Shown here piece after piece: positions 1 to 7,893 of a DNA stretch of 46,466 nt; the first letter of the stretch is position 1, and every line of letters starts with the position of its first letter. The stretch is from the NCBI GenBank assembly GCA_035557635.1, contig DATMDR010000054.1, positions 1 through 46,466 of the forward strand, given 5' to 3'. Under the pieces are notes generated by a model, which was not told the origin of the DNA, did no database searches, and saw only the letters and a program-made list of their open reading frames with translations. Both the position numbers and the translations under genes were made by a program. The stretch is from VRUE01 sp035557635. Lineage in GTDB: Bacteria > Actinomycetota > Thermoleophilia > Solirubrobacterales > 70-9.

Positions 1-669
1 GGGCACCGGGTGCTCTGCATCGACATGGACCCGCAGGGGAACTTGACGATGAGCCAGGGGATCGACCCGGATAAGGTCGAGAAAAGCCTCTACGACGTGC
101 TGGTCAACGACATGCCGATCAGCGAGATCATCCAGCGCCGCGAGATCGACATCGCGGTCTCCTCGATCGACCTGGCCGGTGCCGAGATCGCGATGAGCAC
201 CAAGATCGGCCGCGAGCGCTCGCTCGAGAAGTCGCTGAAAGAGGTCTCCGGCGACTACGACTTCGTCTGTATCGACACGCCGCCCAGCCTCGGCCTCTTG
301 ACGATCAACGCGCTGACCGCGGCGAACAAGGTGATCGTTCCGGTCCAGTGCGAGTATCTCTCGATGCGCGGCTTGGTCCAGCTTCAGAACACGCTGAAGA
401 TGATCCAGGAGAATCTCAACCCCGACGTCAAGATCGAGGGCATCCTGCCGACGATGCTCGACTCGCGCACCGTCCACGCCAAGGAGGCGGTTGAGATCCT
501 CGAGGAGAATTTCGGCGACCTCGTCTTCAAATCCCGCATTCGCAAGGCGATCAAGTTCGCCGAGGCACCTGTGAAGGGCGCTAGCGTCCTCAAGTACGAT
601 TCCGGCAGCAGCGCCGCGAACTACTACCGGGAGCTGGCGAAGGAGGTTCTGGCGAATGAGTCGGCGTAA
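1..669 (+). CDS. parA: ParA/Soj chromosome-partitioning ATPase (5' end outside window)
   Basis: The reading frame is open from base 1, so the true start and the P-loop lie upstream of the window. The visible part begins just before the Walker A'/switch region (CIDMDPQGNLT), then shows the Walker B segment with DTPPSLGLLT and the typical ParA C-terminal half ending in a helix before the stop. ParA-family ATPases bind DNA cooperatively when ATP-bound and are driven by ParB to segregate replication origins; a nucleoid location is expected. The 3' end overlaps the ftsZ start by 14 bp, which suggests translational coupling. A MinD or plasmid ParA is less likely because the sequence is close to chromosomal Soj and lies beside ftsZ. 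The family call is secure; ParB is not in the window. Confidence 0.93.
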   Translation, partial: GHRVLCIDMDPQGNLTMSQGIDPDKVEKSLYDVLVNDMPISEIIQRREIDIAVSSIDLAGAEIAMSTKIGRERSLEKSLKEVSGDYDFVCIDTPPSLGLLTINALTAANKVIVPVQCEYLSMRGLVQLQNTLKMIQENLNPDVKIEGILPTMLDSRTVHAKEAVEILEENFGDLVFKSRIRKAIKFAEAPVKGASVLKYDSGSSAANYYRELAKEVLANESA

Positions 670-2098
670 GCGGGCAAGCATGCGAGAGGGCCCCCTCTCC
701 GACCTCTTTCGCTCGACTGCCGACGACGAGGCGGATCGGCCCGCGGGTCCTGTCGCCGACGGAGACGAGGAGCTCTCACCGGCGGGTCCTGTCGCCGCAG
801 GGGACCCCCCACCCCCTCCGGTAGCTAAAGCTTCCTCAGGGGTGGGCCCCCCTACGGCGCCACCCGCCGGAGAAACCGCCTCGGACAGCGGTGAGGGATC
901 GACGGAGTCGCCTCCCGAGCGGCTGAAAAGGGTCTTCTCCGAGGAGCCTGGTGGAAGGCGGGAGATCGAGCCGATCGTTGAAAGCCCGCGGTACGGGCGG
1001 GAGGAGCCTGAGTACGAGCCGCCGGGCAGCGGAGAGCCGCACCAGCCTGTGATCCGGGTCGTGGGCGTGGGGGGCGCCGGCGTCAATGCTGTGAACCGGA
1101 TGGTGGAGGCCCGGATTCCGGGAGTTGAGTTCATGGCCGTGAATACCGATCTTCAGTCGCTGCAGCTCTGCGTCGCCGACGTCACCGTCCACATCGGCGA
1201 CGAGCAGACGCGTGGCCTCGGCGCCGGCGCCGACCCCGCCGTCGGCCACCGCTCCGCTTTCGAGGAGCAGGACAAAATCAAGCGCCTGCTCAAGGGCTCC
1301 GACATGGTCTTCGTCGCCGCTGGCGCCGGCGGCGGCACCGGCAGTGGCGCTGCTCCCGTGATCGCCCGCCTCGCCCGCGAGGTTGGGGCGCTCACCGTCG
1401 GCATCGTCACCAAGCCGTTCAGCTTCGAGGGCAGCCGCCGCAGCAACCAGGCGAACAAGGGGATCGAGGAACTCGCCGCCGAGGTTGACACACTGATCGT
1501 CGTCCCCAACGACCGCCTGCTCGAGGTGCTCGACCAGCAGACCTCGATGGTCGAGGCCTTCCAGGTCGCCGACGACGTGCTGCGCCAGGGAGTGCAGGGG
1601 GTCTCCGACCTCGTCACCCTGCCGGCGCTGATCAACCTCGACTTCGCCGACGTGCGGACGATTATGTCCGACGCCGGCCGTGCCCTGCTCGGGATCGGGA
1701 TGGCCCACGGCGAGAACCGCGCCGAGCTCGCCGCCGAGAAAGCGATTTCCTCACCGCTGCTGGAGACCTCGATGCAGGGCGCGCGCTCGATCCTGCTCTC
1801 GATCACCGGCGGCCCCGACCTCTCGCTGGTCGAGGTCAGCGAGGCCGCCAAGGTCGTCGGCGAGGCTGCCCACGACGACGCCAACATCATCTTCGGTGCC
1901 AACGTCGACGAGGAGCTCGGCGACCAAATTTGGGTCACCGTCGTCGCCACCCGCTTCGACGCCCACAGCCCCCCGCCCCGCCGCTCGGCCGAACCGACGA
2001 TCCGCCGCACCAAGGACACCGGCCGGGGACGGCCGCCGCAGACGGAGAAGCCGGGCGAGCTCGGCGCCCTCGACGTCCCCGAGTTTCTCCCCGGTTAG
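656..2098 (+). CDS. ftsZ: Cell division GTPase FtsZ with ~130-residue N-terminal extension
   Basis: Tubulin-like GTPase that polymerises into the division ring. Residues from about 132 onward match FtsZ: VIRVVGVGGAGVNAVNRM, the GTP-binding signature GGGTGSG near residue 225, the T7 catalytic loop NLDFADVRTIM, and a C-terminal tail ending LDVPEFLPG, like the conserved FtsZ peptide that binds membrane tethers. The first ~131 residues are unusual: a basic start with MREGPLSDLF, then a Pro/Gly/Asp/Glu-rich low-complexity stretch. Family members usually start within 10-30 residues of the GTPase domain. The ATG at 656 overlaps parA. No in-frame stop separates extension and core, so a fused or extended protein is read directly, although an internal start cannot be excluded. 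Its position next to parA rather than in a dcw cluster is notable. Confidence 0.93.
   Translation: MSRRKRASMREGPLSDLFRSTADDEADRPAGPVADGDEELSPAGPVAAGDPPPPPVAKASSGVGPPTAPPAGETASDSGEGSTESPPERLKRVFSEEPGGRREIEPIVESPRYGREEPEYEPPGSGEPHQPVIRVVGVGGAGVNAVNRMVEARIPGVEFMAVNTDLQSLQLCVADVTVHIGDEQTRGLGAGADPAVGHRSAFEEQDKIKRLLKGSDMVFVAAGAGGGTGSGAAPVIARLAREVGALTVGIVTKPFSFEGSRRSNQANKGIEELAAEVDTLIVVPNDRLLEVLDQQTSMVEAFQVADDVLRQGVQGVSDLVTLPALINLDFADVRTIMSDAGRALLGIGMAHGENRAELAAEKAISSPLLETSMQGARSILLSITGGPDLSLVEVSEAAKVVGEAAHDDANIIFGANVDEELGDQIWVTVVATRFDAHSPPPRRSAEPTIRRTKDTGRGRPPQTEKPGELGALDVPEFLPG
743..846 (+). repeat. Direct repeat and nested inverted repeat inside the ftsZ linker
   Basis: A 16-bp sequence starting GCGGGTCCTG occurs at 743-758 and again at 782-797, giving the repeated peptide PAGPVA. 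Just after it, CCCACCCC (808-815) pairs with GGGGTGGG (839-846), and the loop holds a second imperfect palindrome around AGCT-AA-AGCT. The loop uses codons rare in this genome (GTA, AAA, TCA). This looks like a palindromic element carried in frame within a disordered linker, but it could be simple low-complexity drift. Confidence 0.5.
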
Positions 2099-2110
2099 CC
2101 CTCGCGCCCC

Positions 2111-3631
2111 ATGCACGGGGTAATCGCTGCCGGTCACCCGACCACCGCCGAGGCGGGGGCGGAGGTCCTGCGCCAGGGCGGCAACGCTGTCGACGCCGCG
2201 GTGGCCGCGGTCCTGGCCTCGTTTGCGGCGGAGAGCCCGCTCACGGGGTTCGGCGCCGGCGGCTTCATGATGGTCCACGACGCGGCCTCTGCCGATGGCG
2301 CGGCGAGCGCCCTGATCGACTTCTTCGTCTCGGCGCCCGGCCTCGACGGGATCGAGCGCGGGGCGGAGCTGGTCGCGGTCCCGGTCCACTTCGACGCCGA
2401 GACGGTGCAGACGTTCTACGTCGGTCCCGCCTCCTGCGGGGTGCCCGGCACCGCGGCGGGCTTGGAGCTGGCGCTGGGCCGCTTCGGTTCGGCGCCGCTC
2501 GCCGACCTCACCCGCGCCGGCATTCGGCTTGCCCGCGAGGGCGCCCCGGTGAACCCCGAGCAGGCCTACATCTTCGAGATCCTGGCGCCGATCCAGGAGC
2601 GCCAGGAGGAGATGCGTGAGCTCTACGCACCGGGCGGGCGGCGGCTCGGCGACGGCGACCTCTTCCGCTTCCCCGAGCTGGCGGAGGCGCTGGAACGCTT
2701 CGCGGCGGAGGGAGCCGAGCCGTTCTACCGCGGCGAGGTCGCGGCGGCGTTGAGCGACCATGTCGTCGAGCGGGGCGGCGCGCTCGGCCGAGCCGACCTC
2801 GCCGCCTACGAGGCAATCGAGCGCAAGCCGATCCGGGCGCCGTTCCGCGGCGCGGAGGTCCTCACCAACCCGCCCCCCTCCTCCGGAGGGATCCTGATCG
2901 CCTTCTGCCTCGGCCTGCTTGAGCGCATGGGGGAGCACAGCGGCCCTGAGCAGCTGGTCGCGGCGATGGGCGCGGCCAACGACGCCCGCGGCGAGGAGTT
3001 CGCCGAGGCGCTCTACGGGGAGGCGCTCGAGGCGAGCTTCCTCGACCCGGCCGGGCTCGACCTGGCGGCCGGCGACCTGCTCGGCTCGACCACGCACATC
3101 TCCGTCCTCGATGAGAACGGGATGTGCGCCAGCGTCACCTGCTCCAACGGCTCCGGCTCCGGGGTGCTCGTCCCCGGCACGGGCGTGATCCTCAACAACA
3201 TGCTGGGCGAGGAGGACCTCAACCCGCTCGGCTTCCACGCGATCGCGCCCGGCCGCCGGGTGCCGTCGATGATGGCGCCGACCGTGGTCCTGCGCGACGG
3301 CGAGATCGAGCTCGGGCTGGGCAGCGCCGGCTCCAACCGGATCCGCTCGGCGATCCTGCAGACCATCGTCCGCGCGGTCGAGCAGGGGATGGCCGCCGGC
3401 GACGCCGTGCGGGCGCCGCGCCTGCACTTCGAGGCCGGGGTGGTGCAGGCGGAGCCGGGGATCGACGGGGAGGCGCTGGCGAGGATCGAGGCGCGCGGCC
3501 TGCCCGTGCTCCGTCGGCCTGAGATCAACCTCTTCTTCGGCGGCGTGCAGGCGGTCGCCCGCGACCGCGCCGGGGGCGCCCTCAGCGGCGGCGGCGACCC
3601 GCGCCGGGGCGGTAGCGTGGCGGTCGCATGA
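2111..3631 (+). CDS. ggt: Gamma-glutamyltransferase family protein (Ntn hydrolase)
   Basis: Gamma-glutamyltransferases cleave the gamma-glutamyl bond of glutathione-like compounds; the precursor cuts itself before a threonine that becomes the N-terminal nucleophile. Here the motif TTHISVLDENG places the nucleophile at about Thr327, followed by CSNGSGSGVLVPGTGVILNNML, which forms the substrate pocket. The N-terminus (AGHPTTAEAGAEVLRQGGNAVDAAVAA) is also typical. At 506 aa the length is normal, but there is no signal peptide and no upstream in-frame start: the preceding in-frame stop is that of ftsZ, 12 bp away. Many family members are exported, so this one may be cytosolic. The stop overlaps the next gene by ATGA. 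Substrate cannot be read from sequence; other GGT-fold acylases are possible. Confidence 0.9.
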   Translation: MHGVIAAGHPTTAEAGAEVLRQGGNAVDAAVAAVLASFAAESPLTGFGAGGFMMVHDAASADGAASALIDFFVSAPGLDGIERGAELVAVPVHFDAETVQTFYVGPASCGVPGTAAGLELALGRFGSAPLADLTRAGIRLAREGAPVNPEQAYIFEILAPIQERQEEMRELYAPGGRRLGDGDLFRFPELAEALERFAAEGAEPFYRGEVAAALSDHVVERGGALGRADLAAYEAIERKPIRAPFRGAEVLTNPPPSSGGILIAFCLGLLERMGEHSGPEQLVAAMGAANDARGEEFAEALYGEALEASFLDPAGLDLAAGDLLGSTTHISVLDENGMCASVTCSNGSGSGVLVPGTGVILNNMLGEEDLNPLGFHAIAPGRRVPSMMAPTVVLRDGEIELGLGSAGSNRIRSAILQTIVRAVEQGMAAGDAVRAPRLHFEAGVVQAEPGIDGEALARIEARGLPVLRRPEINLFFGGVQAVARDRAGGALSGGGDPRRGGSVAVA

Positions 3632-4737
3632 CGATCGACTTCGAGGCAGAGGGGCTGCTCGACGACCTCGAGGGGGAGGCGCGCGAGGCAAGGCGGGAGC
3701 TGTTGGAGAGCCTCGCCGCCGACGGCGTCCCGCTCGAGGAGCTGCGTGAGGCCGTCGCCGCCGGAAGGATCACGCTGCTTCCGGTCGAGCGTGCCCTCGC
3801 CGGCCCGGGTCGGCGCTACACCCTGCGAGAGGTGGCGGTGGAGGCCGAAGTCGAGATGGACCTGGTCCAGCGCTTCACCGCCGCGCTGGGGGTTCCCGCT
3901 CCCGACCCAGATGAGCGCCGGGGGACCGAGGCCGACGTGGAGGCGGCGCGCCGGATCAAGGCCTTCCGCGATGCCGGCCTCCCCGAAGACGGGATGTTGC
4001 AGGTGGCGAGAACGATCGGGATGGGCACGGCGCGGATAGCCGAAGCCAACCGCGAGCTGGTCATCCGTACCCTGCTGCAACCGGGTGACACGGAGCGCGA
4101 CCTCGCCATGCGCTTCGCTGCCGCCGCCGAGCACATGTTGCCGCTGATCGGTCCGACCCTCGTCTACGCGCTGCAGGCCCACATGCTCGAGCAGGTGCGG
4201 CGCGACGTGATCGCCGCCGCCGACCTGGCCTCGGGGGAGATCGCGGGGACGGTCGAAGTGGCAGTCTGCTTTGCCGACCTGGTCGAGTTCACCAAGCTCG
4301 GCGAGGAGGTCGCGACCGAAGAGCTGGGCCTGGTTGCCGGTCGACTCGAGGAGATGGCGACCGAGGTGGCCGAGCCTCCCGTGCGCTTGGTGAAGACGAT
4401 CGGCGACGCGGCGATGCTGGTGTCGACGGAGGCCGAGGCGATGGTCGATGCGGCGCTGAGGCTGGTCGAATCGGCCGAGCAGGCCAGCGACGAGTTCCCC
4501 CGCCTGCGGGCTGGGATCGCTTTTGGTTCCGCTCTCGCCCAAGCAGGCGACTACTACGGCAGGCCGGTCAACCTGGCGAGCCGCATCACCGGAATCGGCA
4601 AGCCAGGCAGCGTGCTGCTCGACTCCGCCGCGAGGGAGGCGGCGGGCGAGTCCTTCGCCTACTCCTTCGCCGGCGAGCGACGCCTCAAGGGCTTCGACTC
4701 ACGGTGCAAGCTGTATCGCGCCCGCCGCGACGGCTAG
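3628..4737 (+). CDS. Class III adenylate/guanylate cyclase with N-terminal regulatory domain
   Basis: Makes cAMP (or cGMP) from the nucleoside triphosphate. The C-terminal half (about residues 205-369) is a class III cyclase domain: metal-binding Asp in CFADLVEFT and IGDAAM, and the transition-state Asn/Arg pair in VNLASRI. The N-terminal ~200 residues are helical and contain LREVAVEAEVEMDLVQRF, resembling the regulatory domain of actinobacterial cyclases such as mycobacterial Rv1264, where it is autoinhibitory and pH responsive; that similarity is judged by eye. No membrane segments are visible, so a soluble homodimer is expected. It starts 4 bp inside ggt (ATGA) and ends 4 bp inside a convergent methyltransferase gene. 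Confidence 0.88.
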   Translation: MTIDFEAEGLLDDLEGEAREARRELLESLAADGVPLEELREAVAAGRITLLPVERALAGPGRRYTLREVAVEAEVEMDLVQRFTAALGVPAPDPDERRGTEADVEAARRIKAFRDAGLPEDGMLQVARTIGMGTARIAEANRELVIRTLLQPGDTERDLAMRFAAAAEHMLPLIGPTLVYALQAHMLEQVRRDVIAAADLASGEIAGTVEVAVCFADLVEFTKLGEEVATEELGLVAGRLEEMATEVAEPPVRLVKTIGDAAMLVSTEAEAMVDAALRLVESAEQASDEFPRLRAGIAFGSALAQAGDYYGRPVNLASRITGIGKPGSVLLDSAAREAAGESFAYSFAGERRLKGFDSRCKLYRARRDG

Positions 4738-5651
4738 GCGGGCTTACGCCCGGAGACGAGCAGGTTGTAGAAGAGCTCGGCGGGGAGGTTGGGCTCGAGC
4801 ACCCGGGTGTCGACCTTTTGCAGCGTGATGTAGCTCTGGAAGGCGAAGTTGCGCCAGCGCCACGAGACCGATTCCGGCTCGGCGGTCGACTCGACTGTGC
4901 GCAGCCCCCAGCCCCAGGCGTTGGCGAGCAGCTCCTCGCCACCGACGCGCCGCTGCGAGAAGCCGGTCTCCCGCAGCAGCCTCCGCAGGTCGGCGGGAGC
5001 GAAGGCATGGACGTCGACCTCTCCCTCCAGCGCGTGCCCGCTCGACTGCTCGGAATCCGGCACGCCCCGCGGCTGCGCTTTGACCAGCCCGCGCCAGGCG
5101 GGGGCCGCGAGCAGGCCGGCACGCTTCGGCAGCGCCGCCAGCATGTCGCCGTAGCGCGAGGGCTCGCCGGCGAAGGCGATCGCGCCGCCGGGCCTCAGCA
5201 CCCGGCGAAACTCGGCGAACGCCCGCTCGAGGTCGGGGATGTGGTGGAGGACGGCGTGGCCGAAGACGATGTCGAAGCTCTCGTCCTCGAAGGGCAGCGT
5301 CTCGGCCTCGGTCTCGACCGTCTCGACGTCGAGGCCGAGCGAGTCGGCCGTGGTGGCGAGCCGCTTCAGCATCCCGGGCGAGATATCGGTCGCGGTGAGT
5401 CGCTGGACCACGCCGAGTTGCACGAGGTTAAGCGAGAAGTAGCCCGTGCCGGAGCCGATCTCGAGTCCGTCGCCAAAGATCTCACCGTTGAGGCCGCCGA
5501 GCGCCTTGGCCAGCTTCAGTCGCACCTGTTCCTGGCCGGCCGCGCCGAAGTCGATGCCCCACTTGGCGTCGTACTCGTCGGCGGCCGCGTCGTGGTAGCG
5601 GGTGTTGACGTCCTTGATGTGCTCCGGCGTGGCCGTCGGGGAGGCGGGCAT
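4734..5651 (-). CDS. Class I SAM-dependent methyltransferase
   Basis: Residues ~60-170 form a Rossmann-type methyltransferase domain: motif I LEIGSGTGYFS, post-I acidic TATDIS, and FDIVFGHAVLHHIPD before LRPGGAI. It belongs to the Methyltransf_11/UbiE-like group; the substrate is not readable. The C-terminal ~130 residues are a family-specific region without a domain I recognise. It starts at an ATG 66 bp from the divergent second methyltransferase, so the two probably share a control region. Its position next to GH57 and GT4 genes suggests it may methylate a sugar or polysaccharide, as proposed for methyltransferases of the mycobacterial MGLP locus. It overlaps the convergent cyclase stop by 4 bp. 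Confidence 0.85.
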   Translation of the reverse strand: MPASPTATPEHIKDVNTRYHDAAADEYDAKWGIDFGAAGQEQVRLKLAKALGGLNGEIFGDGLEIGSGTGYFSLNLVQLGVVQRLTATDISPGMLKRLATTADSLGLDVETVETEAETLPFEDESFDIVFGHAVLHHIPDLERAFAEFRRVLRPGGAIAFAGEPSRYGDMLAALPKRAGLLAAPAWRGLVKAQPRGVPDSEQSSGHALEGEVDVHAFAPADLRRLLRETGFSQRRVGGEELLANAWGWGLRTVESTAEPESVSWRWRNFAFQSYITLQKVDTRVLEPNLPAELFYNLLVSGRKPA

Positions 5652-5717
5652 GCGGCCGGAACTCTACGCGGATTGGCGTAAAGCACGGAGCGCCGAGGCC
5701 GCAATACGGTCCCGGCC

Positions 5718-6479
5718 GTGGATCGCCAGTACGTCCAGCGCAACCAGCCCCCCGGCGTGCCGCCGCTGCCGCTTACCGGCGAGCGGACGCTGCCCGACGT
5801 GCCCGAGGAGAACTACTGGTACCGCCGCCACCTGGTGGTCTACGAGTGGATTGCGGCGCGGGTGAGGGGGAGGCGCGTCGTCGACATGGCTTGCGGTGAG
5901 GGCTACGGCTCCGACACGCTGGCGGGGATGGCGGCGAGCGTCGTCGGCGTCGACGCCAACCCCGAGGCGCACGAGCACGCGCGTCTGCGCTATGTGCGGC
6001 CCAACCTGCGCTTCGAGCGCGATCTGGTCGAGAGCTTCGCCGAGCCCTGCGACGCGGTCGTCTTCCTACAGACGATCGAGCACGTGCAGGACGCCGGCGC
6101 GATCCTCGACCACTTCAAGTCGATGCTGGGTCCCGGAGGCGTCGCCTACGTCTCCACCCCCAACCTGCTCACCCTGGCCCCGCCCGGTGCGGAGAAGTCC
6201 GACAACCCCTGGCACGTGCGCGAGTACCGCGCCGCCGAGTTCCGCGAGCTCTGCGAGGCCCACTTCCCCCGGGTCGAGCTGTTCGGCCTCTTCCACGCCC
6301 GCAAGCTGCGCGTCCACGAGCTCGCGATCCGGCTCGGCTGGGATCGGGTCCACAAGGCGCTTCGCCTCACCAAGCCGTTCTACGACCGCTTCACGCCGGC
6401 GATCTCGGCCTCCGACTTCGCCCTCAGGACCGGAGACCTCGACCGGGCCCTGGACTTCGTCGCCGTCTGTCATGCCTGA
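5718..6479 (+). CDS. Class I SAM-dependent methyltransferase (Rv3030-like position)
   Basis: A 253-aa methyltransferase with motif I VVDMACGEGYGS, acidic loop VGVDANPEA, and LGPGGVAYVSTPN following the catalytic region. The GTG at 5718 is the start that keeps the whole N-terminal region (LPLTGERTLPDVPEENYWYRRH), which is typical of sugar-modifying methyltransferases. Its stop overlaps the GH57 start by 8 bp, so the two are translationally coupled. In mycobacteria the order methyltransferase (Rv3030), GH57 (Rv3031), GT4 (Rv3032) forms the core of the MGLP locus; the same order and direction here suggests methylation of an alpha-glucan. Function is inferred from context, since methyltransferase substrates cannot be read from sequence. 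Confidence 0.85.
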   Translation: MDRQYVQRNQPPGVPPLPLTGERTLPDVPEENYWYRRHLVVYEWIAARVRGRRVVDMACGEGYGSDTLAGMAASVVGVDANPEAHEHARLRYVRPNLRFERDLVESFAEPCDAVVFLQTIEHVQDAGAILDHFKSMLGPGGVAYVSTPNLLTLAPPGAEKSDNPWHVREYRAAEFRELCEAHFPRVELFGLFHARKLRVHELAIRLGWDRVHKALRLTKPFYDRFTPAISASDFALRTGDLDRALDFVAVCHA

Positions 6480-7881
6480 GGACACCGCCGGCGACCTGGC
6501 GATCGTCCTGCACAGCCACATGCCCTACGTCGAGGGCTTCGGCACCTACCCGTTCGGCGAGGAGTGGCTCTTCGACGCGGTGATCCGCTCCTACCTGCCG
6601 GTGCTCGAGGTGGCCGAGCGGCTGACGATGACGATCACCCCCGTGCTGGCGGACCAGCTGGAGGACGCCGGCCTGCGGGAGCGGCTGCGGGACTTCCTGC
6701 TCGAGTGGCGGATCGGGGCCGCTGAGGCGGACGCCGGACAGGTGCCAGCCGAGTGCCGGGCCGCCTGCGAGGCGGAGCTGGCCCGGTACCGGCACGCGCT
6801 GGAGCTGCTCGACGATGCCGGAGGCGACCTCCTGACGCTCGTCCGTGAGGCGGCGAAATCCGGACGGATTGCGCTGGCGACGTCTGCGGCCACCCACGCG
6901 GTGCTGCCGCTACTGGCGACGCGCGAGGGGCTGCGGCTGCAGCTCGACGCCGGGATTCGCTCGCACCGGCGGCGCTTCGGCTGGGACGGCGGCTTCTGGC
7001 TGCCGGAGTGCGCCTACGCGCCGGGCCTCGAGTGGGCCCTGGCGGAGCAGGGGGTGGGCTGGTTCTGCGCCGACCAGAGCGCTCACGACGACTCGCCGGA
7101 GGCGCTCCGGCCCGTCGCGACCGAGGCTGGGCCCGTGGCGCTGCCGATCGACTGGGAGGCGATCCAGTGGCTCTGGTCGCTCGACGGCTACCCCTCCGAT
7201 CCAGCCCATGCTCAGTTCGCGGGCAAGTCGCTGCGCGGAGTGCGGATCTGGAAGGTCGGCGGAGGGGCCTACGACCCGGTCGCGGCCGAGGAGGCGGCGC
7301 GCCGGCAGGCAGGCGAGTTCCTCGTCGCAGCCGCAGCCCGGTTGCGCGAGGCTCGGGCCTCGAACGGCCGCCGCGGCCTGCTCGTCTTCGCGATCGACAC
7401 CGAGCTGCTCGGCCACTGGTGGTCGGAGGGCGCGATCTGGCTGCGTGAGGTCCTGGCCGGTGCCGAGGCCGCCGGGGTGCGCCTGCTCACCGTGCCGCAG
7501 GCGCTTGCCGAGCACGAGCCGGTCGAGCGGCCGCTGGCTGCCGGAAGCTGGGGCGAGGACAAGGACCTCAGCACCTGGGACTCGCCCCCGGTCGCCGATT
7601 TGGCGTGGGGCGCGCGGCGGCTCGAGCTGCGCCTGTTGCGAACGCTCTCGGCTGGCCTGCGGGGCCCGGCGGCGCTGCGGGCGGCACGGGAGCTGCTCGC
7701 CGCCCAGTCGAGCGACTGGGCCTTCCTCGACAAGCGCGGTCAGGCCGGGGACTACGCCTTTCAGCGGGCGACCTGGCACGCCGGAGCCGCCCTGCAGGCC
7801 ATAGACTCCCCGGCCACCACGGACCCGCGCATGCGCTCCCTCGCCCCGGACCTAAGCCTCGCCCCGCTTTTGGAGCCCTAG
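6472..7881 (+). CDS. Glycoside hydrolase family 57 alpha-1,4-glucan branching enzyme-like protein
   Basis: Starts at the ATG at 6472 (469 aa) inside the end of the methyltransferase gene. GH57 motifs are present in order: HSHMPYVEG near the N-terminus, FWLPECAY with the likely nucleophile Glu179, and FAIDTELLGHWWSEG with the likely acid Asp309. The C-terminal helical part (about 370-469) with SSDWAFLDK and YAFQRATWH is typical of GH57 branching enzymes of the DUF1957 type. The expected reaction is formation of alpha-1,6 branches in an alpha-1,4-glucan in the cytosol. It is shorter than mycobacterial Rv3031 (526 aa), but the order next to the GT4 enzyme is the same. An amylase or glucanotransferase activity is the main alternative. 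Confidence 0.88.
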   Translation: MPEDTAGDLAIVLHSHMPYVEGFGTYPFGEEWLFDAVIRSYLPVLEVAERLTMTITPVLADQLEDAGLRERLRDFLLEWRIGAAEADAGQVPAECRAACEAELARYRHALELLDDAGGDLLTLVREAAKSGRIALATSAATHAVLPLLATREGLRLQLDAGIRSHRRRFGWDGGFWLPECAYAPGLEWALAEQGVGWFCADQSAHDDSPEALRPVATEAGPVALPIDWEAIQWLWSLDGYPSDPAHAQFAGKSLRGVRIWKVGGGAYDPVAAEEAARRQAGEFLVAAAARLREARASNGRRGLLVFAIDTELLGHWWSEGAIWLREVLAGAEAAGVRLLTVPQALAEHEPVERPLAAGSWGEDKDLSTWDSPPVADLAWGARRLELRLLRTLSAGLRGPAALRAARELLAAQSSDWAFLDKRGQAGDYAFQRATWHAGAALQAIDSPATTDPRMRSLAPDLSLAPLLEP

Positions 7882-7893
7882 CTCCGCCCGACG

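Noticed and set aside
1751..3691. Very long minus-strand open frame antisense to ftsZ/ggt (646 codons)
   Set aside because: Arg/Gly/Ala/Asp-rich translation with no domain, caused by high GC at third positions; the plus strand encodes clear FtsZ and GGT motifs.
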